Shown piece after piece: positions 59,310-64,000 of a DNA stretch of 64,000 nucleotides; within the stretch, counting starts at the first letter, position 1; each line of letters starts with the position of its first letter. Below the pieces are notes generated by a model. The model made no database searches. It was not told the origin of the DNA and was given only the letters and a program-made list of their open reading frames with translations. The translations under genes were made by a program, and so were the position numbers. Source of the stretch: Xenorhabdus doucetiae (GTDB taxonomy: Bacteria > Pseudomonadota > Gammaproteobacteria > Enterobacterales > Enterobacteriaceae); the NCBI RefSeq assembly GCF_000968195.1, contig NZ_FO704550.1, forward strand, positions 868,001-932,000, given 5' to 3'.

Positions 59310-59569
59310 AATTAACTCCGTTTCAGTTGTACATAAGTTCCCCAGTATAGCAACTTATTAGAAAATCAAAACATGACGGACAGGATTGTTTCTCAATATA
59401 TCGTCAATGTCACAGGTTCTGCGGATAAAACCGGATAAAGAGATCCCCAATTTGTTGATAAAAAATAATGAGTTTCTATTTGTAAAATAAAAAGACAGCA
59501 CCATACATATATAAATACATAAGATACTGTCTTTTCGAAAAGGATTAGTGGTTATGTTTACCCGCTAAT

Positions 59570-59782
59570 TTATTCTTCAACGCGAACGGAATCACCATTA
59601 AACGTTACAACTTTACCGGCGATAATTTTGCAACGTTTACGGGTTTCGGGTTGATGATCAACCTGCACCAAACCTTCTGCAATCACCGCTTTCGCCGCTG
59701 CTCCACTTTCACACCATCCCTGAAACTTGAGCAAATCACACAATTCGACATGAGGGTGGCCGTCTAAATAAAAAATTTCCAT
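59570..59782 (-). CDS. ybcJ: S4-domain RNA-binding protein YbcJ
   Basis: A 70-residue S4-like RNA-binding protein. HPHVELCDLLKFQGWCESGAAAK and GLVQVDHQPETRKRCKI form the alpha-L motif. E. coli YbcJ is also 70 residues. ATG at 59782 overlaps the folD stop by one base (TGATG), implying coupling; a TTG one codon upstream is less likely. Role probably in ribosome or tRNA metabolism, not defined. Confidence 0.94.
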   Translation of the reverse strand: MEIFYLDGHPHVELCDLLKFQGWCESGAAAKAVIAEGLVQVDHQPETRKRCKIIAGKVVTFNGDSVRVEE

Positions 59783-60657
59783 CAATAACCTTCAGTTGTA
59801 TCTACATCATGATATTCCTCGCAGGCTTGCAAGGTATTTTGAATCAAAGTTGCAACGGTCATTGGGCCGACACCACCGGGCACCGGGGAGATCCAACTTG
59901 CGCGTTCAGACGCTTTATCGAAATCCACATCACCAATGACTTTGCCATTTTCCAGCCGGTTGATGCCGACATCAATCACGATTGCGCCAGGCTTAATCCA
60001 CTCGCCAGGAATAAAATTCGGCTTACCGACAGCAACAACCAGTAAATCAGCCTGTTCCACATGCTGGCGTAAGTTTTTGGTAAAACGATGCGTGACTGTC
60101 GTTGTACAACCTGCCAACAACAATTCAAGGCTCATCGGACGGCCAACGATATTGGAGGCACCGATAATCACTGCATTCAGCCCATAGGTATTGATATTGC
60201 AGCGTTCAAGCAGGGTCACAATCCCACGGGGAGTACAAGGGCGCAATCTTGGGGCGCGTTGACACAGGCGGCCGATATTATAAGGATGGAAGCCATCCAC
60301 ATCCTTATCGGGACGAATGCGTTCCAGTACTTTGACATTATCAATGCCGGCAGGTAAAGGGAGTTGAACCAAAATACCATCGATTTGCGCATCGGCGTTC
60401 AGGTCATCTATCAGAGAGAGTAACTCAGCTTCGCTGGTCGTATCAGGCAGGTCATAAGAGCGGGACATAAACCCGACTTCTTCACAAGCGCGGCGTTTGC
60501 TGGCGACATAAATTTGAGAAGCAGGGTTTTCTCCCACCAAAACAACTGCAAGACCCGGCGCTCGTTTTCCGGCGGCAACGCGCTGCCGGACTTTTTCTGC
60601 AACTTCGCTTCTGATTGTCTGCGCAATCGTTTTCCCATCAATAATTTTTGCTGACAT
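59782..60657 (-). CDS. folD: Bifunctional methylenetetrahydrofolate dehydrogenase/cyclohydrolase FolD
   Basis: A 291-residue one-carbon enzyme that interconverts methylene-THF and formyl-THF with NADP. The catalytic Lys is in the YVASKRRACEEVGF segment, then VQLPLPAG, PCTPRGIV, GASNIVGRPM (NADP Rossmann) and the C-terminal PVPGGVGPMTVATLIQNT are all present. Transcribed with ybcJ, divergent from argU, as in E. coli. Confidence 0.98.
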   Translation of the reverse strand: MSAKIIDGKTIAQTIRSEVAEKVRQRVAAGKRAPGLAVVLVGENPASQIYVASKRRACEEVGFMSRSYDLPDTTSEAELLSLIDDLNADAQIDGILVQLPLPAGIDNVKVLERIRPDKDVDGFHPYNIGRLCQRAPRLRPCTPRGIVTLLERCNINTYGLNAVIIGASNIVGRPMSLELLLAGCTTTVTHRFTKNLRQHVEQADLLVVAVGKPNFIPGEWIKPGAIVIDVGINRLENGKVIGDVDFDKASERASWISPVPGGVGPMTVATLIQNTLQACEEYHDVDTTEGY

Positions 60658-60768
60658 GTATTTAAGATTCCACTATCAAATATAGGAATGGGGGCTATTT
60701 TGTCAGAACATGAACCGCCTGTCAGTTTTATTGATAATCATAAAATGAGCATACGAGCGCAAAGGGCA

Positions 60769-60796
60769 TTGACTCGCGCCATTATGCCCGTATAAT
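60769..60796 (+). promoter_or_regulatory. argU promoter
   Basis: TTGACT, a 16-bp spacer, TATAAT, then a GC-rich discriminator (CCGG), typical of stringently controlled tRNA genes. Confidence 0.88.
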
Positions 60797-60846
60797 CCGG
60801 TGCTACATCAACGCATTAATGATGTTTCTTATTTACACACCATAAT

Positions 60847-60923
60847 GCGCCCTTAGCTCAGCTGGATAGAGCAACGGCCTTCTAAGCCGTAGGTCACAGG
60901 TTCGAATCCTGTAGGGCGTACCA
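60847..60923 (+). tRNA. argU: tRNA-Arg (anticodon UCU)
   Basis: A 77-nt cloverleaf: acceptor GCGCCCT/AGGGCGT, D-arm AGCTCAGCTGGATAGAGC, anticodon loop CTTCTAA with TCT, T-arm with GGTTCGAATCC, discriminator A and encoded CCA. It decodes rare AGA/AGG. In E. coli K-12 argU hosts prophage DLP12; here too a prophage remnant follows. Confidence 0.98.
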
Positions 60924-60951
60924 TAAAATCAATGAGTTACACTAAAAAATG

Positions 60952-60974
60952 AAAAACCCGTCATAATAACGGGT
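60952..60974 (-). terminator. Terminator of the AlpA-like gene
   Basis: On the minus strand ACCCGT-N7-ACGGGT followed by TTTTTC, 20 bp after the gene stop. Confidence 0.7.
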
Positions 60975-60993
60975 CAAGTAGTGGGTCAAGTTA

Positions 60994-61176
60994 CTATAAC
61001 TTCTTTTCTCTCACCCAAGCCTCATAAACCTCTTCAGGCCACCCAAGAAAAGTCCCTCCTGCCGTTCTCTCTGGTTTAGGGAATTCATTCCTTTTTGCAT
61101 ACATTCGCCAAAGTGTCGTTTTGCTTTTCCCTGTTAGTTTTTGCATTTCTTCGCGTTTGATATACCTTATGGCCAC
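60994..61176 (-). CDS. AlpA-family phage transcriptional regulator
   Basis: A 60-residue winged-HTH/excisionase-like protein. RYIKREEMQKLTGKSKTTLWRMYAKRNEFPKPERTAGGTFLGWPEEVYEAWVREKKL is the typical AlpA pattern (sensor helix, 'FPKP', 'GWPEEVYEAW'). The GTG start at 61176 follows a perfect AGGAGG; the frame stays open 73 codons further upstream but without family similarity. AlpA proteins activate integrase or excision genes of P4-like elements. Confidence 0.88.
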   Translation of the reverse strand: MAIRYIKREEMQKLTGKSKTTLWRMYAKRNEFPKPERTAGGTFLGWPEEVYEAWVREKKL

Positions 61177-61751
61177 TATTCTTTCCTCCTTTCTGAGAAT
61201 CGTTCTCCAAAGCCACCTTGACAACTTTTTAGTGGCTACCTTCCCAGCCGTCACCCAAAAATCGTGTATTCCCGCCCGATACAGAGGGATACCATTTAAT
61301 TTTTTTGATCTTCCGTTGTAGGTCACCGCATCAGGTCCCCGTTCATTACATCCGTATGAAGATTTATTCCCGTTTTCACTTGCAGTATTGATCATGTCAG
61401 CAGGAGTACCTCATGGAGTTTTCATTATGGATAAGTTATTCCCTAATCCTTTTATTTTCTCATTAGGTAGTCTAGGCATTATTTAAATGTATTTTCAATG
61501 CAGCATTGTGGTTGCCATATATACTCATTTAACTTCAAGGTGCTGGTTTGACTTTTAAATTAACAATTTAAAATCAATAAAATGGGTTGTATCCTCTCAT
61601 GCATCTTCAAGTTTATTGGGTATAATACATATATTCCATATTTTTATTGTGTATAACTGTTATGAATTTATATTAAAAACATTCCCCAGCGCAGGCGCTG
61701 TAATTAATTTTTTATACTTATAAAAGTTTAGTTATTTTATTTTTTGTTTTA
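61177..61751. other. Upstream region of the AlpA-like gene
   Basis: 575 bp. The part to 61395 stays open in the AlpA frame and may be remnant coding sequence. At 61413-61466 a 17-residue hydrophobic frame on the plus strand (MEFSLWISYSLILLFSH) follows AGGAG, but nothing else supports it. The rest is AT-rich with no recognised feature. Confidence 0.4.
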
Positions 61752-62168
61752 TTAGACTGTTGTATAACGACTTTCTATTATCAATGGAATTTTATTTTTT
61801 GTCTTAATAAGAGGAATGATATCAACTAAATGCATATAACGCCCTCTCCGCTTATAGAGTGCATAACCGTAATCGACAATGGTTTCTAAATTATAGCAAG
61901 GAACAGGTTCTGTATGTGTTTGGTTGACCAAATATGTAGTCAGTATATGATATTTAAATTCATTTTTATTTTTTCCACCCATGCAGTCATTCTGATTTTT
62001 GTATTTATTATATGAATTCAGGCACGAGTTTGTCCAAAAGGTAGTACATGTTGTTCCTGAATACAGGATGTTTGCTTGCGCGATATTTGCAATAATACAT
62101 TTAATGTTTATGGTATTTTTTTGTTTTGTAGCCGGTTTCTCGATGGTGTCAGAAATAAAGGTACTCAT
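61752..62168 (-). CDS. Unknown cysteine-containing prophage protein
   Basis: 138 residues, not recognised. The ATG follows GAGG at good spacing. It has five cysteines in the first two thirds, no obvious signal peptide or membrane helix, and a basic C-terminal part (YKRRGRYMHLVDIIPLIK). Codon use is AT-rich, unlike the housekeeping genes. Its upstream DNA contains four copies of AGTGATW in both orientations, which also occur in the cI-cro region, suggesting control by the prophage repressor. A lysogenic-conversion (moron) or defence gene is possible, without direct evidence. Confidence 0.6.
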   Translation of the reverse strand: MSTFISDTIEKPATKQKNTINIKCIIANIAQANILYSGTTCTTFWTNSCLNSYNKYKNQNDCMGGKNKNEFKYHILTTYLVNQTHTEPVPCYNLETIVDYGYALYKRRGRYMHLVDIIPLIKTKNKIPLIIESRYTTV

Positions 62169-62190
62169 AAATCCTCTCTCATAATCTTTT

Positions 62191-62265
62191 AGTGATTATT
62201 CCTATCACTTTGACGCGTCTAACATTATCACTTAAGTTCTTTAAGATCCATGCTTATAGTGATAA
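62191..62265. promoter_or_regulatory. Candidate repressor operators upstream of the unknown prophage gene
   Basis: AGTGATT at 62191, TATCACT at 62203, TATCACT at 62226 and AGTGATA at 62258. The first pair forms an inverted repeat AGTGAT-N7-ATCACT. The motif recurs at 63351, 63377 and 63398 in the cI-cro region. Confidence 0.5.
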
Positions 62266-62366
62266 AAATCGGAGTTATTTAATTATCTTATTGATATTAA
62301 ATGATTTTAATTTGATGGTGTCTAAATTGTTTTTTAGCTTGATAATCACAATAATTTCAGTAACAC

Positions 62367-62398
62367 CCAAGACACTGTATTAAAAAACAGCGTCTTGG
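62367..62398. terminator. Stem-loop after the repressor gene
   Basis: CCAAGACACTGT with ACAGCGTCTTGG, 12 bp with one mismatch, loop of 8 nt. It lies 74 bp after the repressor stop; no clear T-tract. Confidence 0.5.
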
Positions 62399-62471
62399 CG
62401 TAAAGAGAAGAATGGTTGGGAAATATTTCGTATGAAACTGGGAAGTTATGCAGCAAAGATTGGGGAGAAAA

Positions 62472-63083
62472 TTATCGTCTTCGTTTCATGTCACGAAATA
62501 AATAGACAATAACTCCGACGGTTTCAATGTCAGGTGAGACGGTTATCAATGGGATGCGCGTATCGTCAACAGACAAAAAGCCGACAGAACCACCTTGTTT
62601 ATAACGATAAACTGAATAATGATTTCCTATACGGGCATAAACTAAATCATCATTGGCCATTTCTTCATCTTTATCAACAACGATTAAAGTCCCTTCCGGC
62701 GCTTCAGCGCAACCTGTATTTTGGGTGATACGATAAGCCCGGCATGTATCAAAATGGGCTTGCAATTCAGAAAGAACAGGAACCATGAAGGATTCATGGG
62801 TTCCTTGTTCTCCTTCATAAATTTTTACAGGCACATAACGGTTGTCATGCCTGACAGCAAAATCCGCATTATCAGTTTGATATTTATTACCACTGCCATC
62901 ACTGAGCCATTCCGGGCGTACGCCAAGCGCCTTGGCCAAATCAACGAGTTTACCTGTTTTGGCGGCTTTCCCGGAGAGTAATTTCCATATCATGGATTGA
63001 GCCATGCCGGCTTTTTCGGCAAGGGCGGATTGGGTAAGCCCTTTATCTGCCATGGCTTCTTTTAATCTATCAGCAAGAGTCAT
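62472..63083 (-). CDS. CI-type phage repressor (HTH plus S24-like domain)
   Basis: A 203-residue repressor. Residues 1-65 form an XRE helix-turn-helix (LTQSALAEKAGMAQSMIWKLLSGKA). A linker leads to a LexA/CI S24-like C-terminal domain (YRITQNTGCAEAPEGTLIVVDKDEEMANDDLVYARIG). The usual nucleophile motif G-x-S-M-x-P is replaced by NTGCAEAP, so the cleavage serine is absent; the lysine region is also altered. The start at 63083 follows GAGG at six bases; 14 more residues are possible upstream. Divergent from the Cro-like gene. Confidence 0.88.
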   Translation of the reverse strand: MTLADRLKEAMADKGLTQSALAEKAGMAQSMIWKLLSGKAAKTGKLVDLAKALGVRPEWLSDGSGNKYQTDNADFAVRHDNRYVPVKIYEGEQGTHESFMVPVLSELQAHFDTCRAYRITQNTGCAEAPEGTLIVVDKDEEMANDDLVYARIGNHYSVYRYKQGGSVGFLSVDDTRIPLITVSPDIETVGVIVYLFRDMKRRR

Positions 63084-63435
63084 AAGTGCCTCATGAGTGT
63101 TTACCTTCGTATTTACAGAGAGCAAATCAATTTATCTCTTCAGTTCAATCTCTGTACCGATGAGGAAACTATTTAAAAAGGATTATTGGCTCTAACTGTC
63201 TGTGAGTTATCCCCGCCCTTACGGGGAGCCAGTGAGCTTGGGTAAAGACACCAGCGAACCGTGATTGTTATTCCCACATTTACGTGAAATACAGGGTATA
63301 TAGTCCAAGAACCCCGGTCTTGGAACATCTGCTTCTCATTCTATCTCTAAAGTGATACCTTTACAAACACACCAATAGTGATTTATTGTAATCTATGGTG
63401 ATAGTGTTATTGCTGTAGTGTTGGAGAAGGCATTA
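63084..63435. promoter_or_regulatory. cI-cro control region
   Basis: 352 bp between divergent repressor and Cro-like genes. Contains the inverted repeat CAATA-N6-TATTG (63373-63388), CTAT-N4-ATAG (63394-63405) and AGTGATA-type sites at 63351, 63377 and 63398. This is the expected place for operators; they lie close to cro. The other part holds the CRISPR-like units. Confidence 0.6.
63203..63293 (-). CRISPR. Possible single-spacer type I-E CRISPR relic
   Basis: Unit 1 (63203-63231) contains TTATCCCCG-N6-CGGGGA, the core of the type I-E repeat (reverse orientation). Unit 2 (63264-63292) is a degenerate version, TTATTCCCACATTTACGTGA. The units are 61 nt apart, exactly the 29+32 period of type I-E arrays. 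Only two units are seen and no cas genes are in the window, so chance hairpin similarity cannot be excluded. Confidence 0.35.
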
Positions 63436-63672
63436 ATGAAAAACAACGTGATAAAAAAAGTTATAACAATCGCAGGCAGCCAAACAAAGCTGGCTCAGGT
63501 TCTTGGGTGCAGACAATCCCTCATTAGCGCATGGTTATACGGAAAAAAACGGGTTTCGGTGTCGTTGGTACCCGATATTGTGGTTTTTTCGAACGGGACA
63601 GTCCAGGCTCATGAACTGCGTCCTGATCTGCCTAAAGTTTTCCCGCCGCCTGAAGCCAAAGACCATGAATAA
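63436..63672 (+). CDS. YdaS/Cro-like phage regulator
   Basis: A 78-residue helix-turn-helix protein. VIKKVITIAGSQTKLAQVLGCRQSLISAWLYGKKRVSVSLVPDIVVFSNGTVQAHELRPDLPKVFPP is the YdaS/Cro-like pattern, with the 'HELRPD' tail. ATG at 63436 with GGAGAAGG upstream. It is divergent from the repressor, as Cro is, and its stop overlaps the start of the next short frame. Confidence 0.88.
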   Translation: MKNNVIKKVITIAGSQTKLAQVLGCRQSLISAWLYGKKRVSVSLVPDIVVFSNGTVQAHELRPDLPKVFPPPEAKDHE

Positions 63673-63712
63673 ACTCCCGCCGGTGGTTGATGAGGCTTGG
63701 CGTTTTGGATGA
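63665..63712 (+). pseudogene. Truncated early gene after cro
   Basis: ATG at 63665 overlaps the cro stop and reads MNKLPPVVDEAWRFG, then TGA. The start is placed where a CII- or replication-type gene would begin. It is cut off within 15 codons, just before the deletion junction. Confidence 0.5.
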
Positions 63713-63738
63713 ATCCGAGATGAACATGTGGATGTTGA

Positions 63739-63834
63739 TTAGCTTACTGTAACCCTGTGCCCATCGGCTACGGCAGACGGCGTATTGGTGGTGCCATCAT
63801 TTCAGCGGGTATTTACGCGGAAGACCAACAATAA
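63739..63834 (+). pseudogene. 3' end of a tail assembly protein I gene
   Basis: The frame from the TGA at 63736 reads ...NPVPIGYGRRRIGGAIISAGIYAEDQQ and stops. This is the C-terminal signature of lambda gpI-like proteins (PVP-x-YG...G..(V/I)SAGI..ED). It has no start, so only the end of the gene remains. It is followed 17 bp later by a J-type gene, the normal I-J order. Confidence 0.78.
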
Positions 63835-63851
63835 CGTTCTTAGGATGAAAT

Positions 63852-64000
63852 ATGGAAAAGCAATTCATTCAGGGGCATAAAGGCGGCAGCCAGCATCCGC
63901 GCACCCCGGTGGAAGCACCGGATTCCCTGCAATCCACCTCCTATACCAAGATCCTCCTTGCCCTCGGTGAAGGGGAATTTGCGGGAGAGCTGGATGGCAG
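63852..64000 (+). CDS. Phage tail tip/host specificity protein J (partial, 5' end)
   Basis: The first 49 codons are visible, running off the window. MEKQFIQGHKGGSQHPRTPVEAPDSL...STSYTKILLALGEGEFAGELDG matches the conserved N terminus of lambda gpJ-type proteins (GxPxxA.D.L.S...... ..ISEGPIEG). An AGGA ribosome site precedes the ATG. The GC content is higher than in the repressor region, as expected for phage structural genes. Confidence 0.85.
   Translation, partial: MEKQFIQGHKGGSQHPRTPVEAPDSLQSTSYTKILLALGEGEFAGELDG

Larger units (their letters stand above)
62169..62471. other. Region between unknown gene and repressor
   Basis: 303 bp without a gene. Holds the operator-like cluster above and a stem-loop at 62367-62398. 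Confidence 0.55.
60924..64000. mobile_element. Lambdoid prophage remnant at argU (continues beyond window)
   Basis: Starts at the tRNA 3' end. Contains an AlpA-like regulator, an accessory gene, a CI-type repressor, a Cro-like gene, and directly after them the last part of a tail I gene and the start of a tail J gene. Replication, lysis, packaging, head and most tail genes are missing between them. No integrase lies between the tRNA and the AlpA gene. Confidence 0.85.

Noticed and set aside
60961..60990. GGGTCAAGTA repeated twice next to argU as an att core or integrase remnant
   Set aside because: It is a short repeat without a matching copy in the tRNA, and no integrase sequence is recognisable nearby.

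Overview
This 64 kb window looks like a chromosome segment of a Morganellaceae enterobacterium, most likely Xenorhabdus and possibly Photorhabdus. The gene order mdlB-glnK-amtB-tesB-ffs-hha-tomB-acrB-acrA-acrR-mscK-rsmS-priC-apt-dnaX-ybaB-recR-htpG-adk-hemH-gsk-ybaL-fsr-ushA-ybaK-ybaP-copA-cueR-nfeD-qmcA-cnoX-ybbO-tesA-ybbA-ybbP-purK-purE-lpxH-ppiB-cysS-ybcJ-folD-argU follows the E. coli backbone. It differs by losses (ybaY, ybaN, aes and others) and by several insertions. The species assignment is inference from protein similarity, moderate to low GC and the type of accessory genes.

Layout. 1-10.6 kb: nitrogen sensing (glnK-amtB with a sigma-54 promoter and an NtrC site), tesB split at codon 14 by an IS630-family element that is itself decayed, 4.5S RNA, hha-tomB, and the AcrAB pump facing acrR across a recognisable AcrR operator. 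11-21 kb: mechanosensitive channel, primosome, purine salvage, DNA polymerase III tau/gamma (with a conserved programmed frameshift site) and recombination genes, then htpG behind a clear sigma-32 promoter. 21-33 kb: adk, hemH, a lone Wzz/FepE-type chain-length regulator at the hemH-gsk site, gsk, transporters, ushA, and a candidate antitoxin/GNAT-toxin pair whose toxin frame lacks a normal start codon. 33-46 kb: copper export and sensing (copA/cueR), SPFH membrane proteins, CnoX, TesA, the YbbAP ABC transporter, an MFS protein and a riboflavin-synthase-like protein.

46.1-52.6 kb is the most interesting region. A four-gene islet (MFS exporter, tandem ATP-grasp enzyme, FAD amino-acid-oxidase-like enzyme with an in-frame amber codon, and a proline-3-hydroxylase-like Fe(II)/2-oxoglutarate dioxygenase) sits between perfect 39-bp direct repeats that duplicate the 3' end and terminator of the upstream riboflavin-synthase-like gene. 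It reads as a small mobile biosynthetic cluster, probably for a hydroxylated amino-acid or dipeptide-type product. In this strain the oxidase step is probably broken.

52.6-60.9 kb returns to the backbone (purEK with a PurR box, lpxH, ppiB, a MATE transporter inserted before cysS, folD) and ends at tRNA-Arg(UCU). From 60.9 kb to the window end lies a lambdoid prophage remnant at this tRNA: AlpA-like regulator, an unknown cysteine-containing protein, a CI-type repressor lacking the usual cleavage serine, a YdaS/Cro-like protein, and then an abrupt junction to the 3' end of a tail I gene and the start of a J-type tail gene. A possible single-spacer type I-E CRISPR relic (two repeat-like units 61 nt apart) lies between the repressor and Cro-like genes. 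A palindromic repeat of about 100 bp occurs three times in intergenic DNA across the window.
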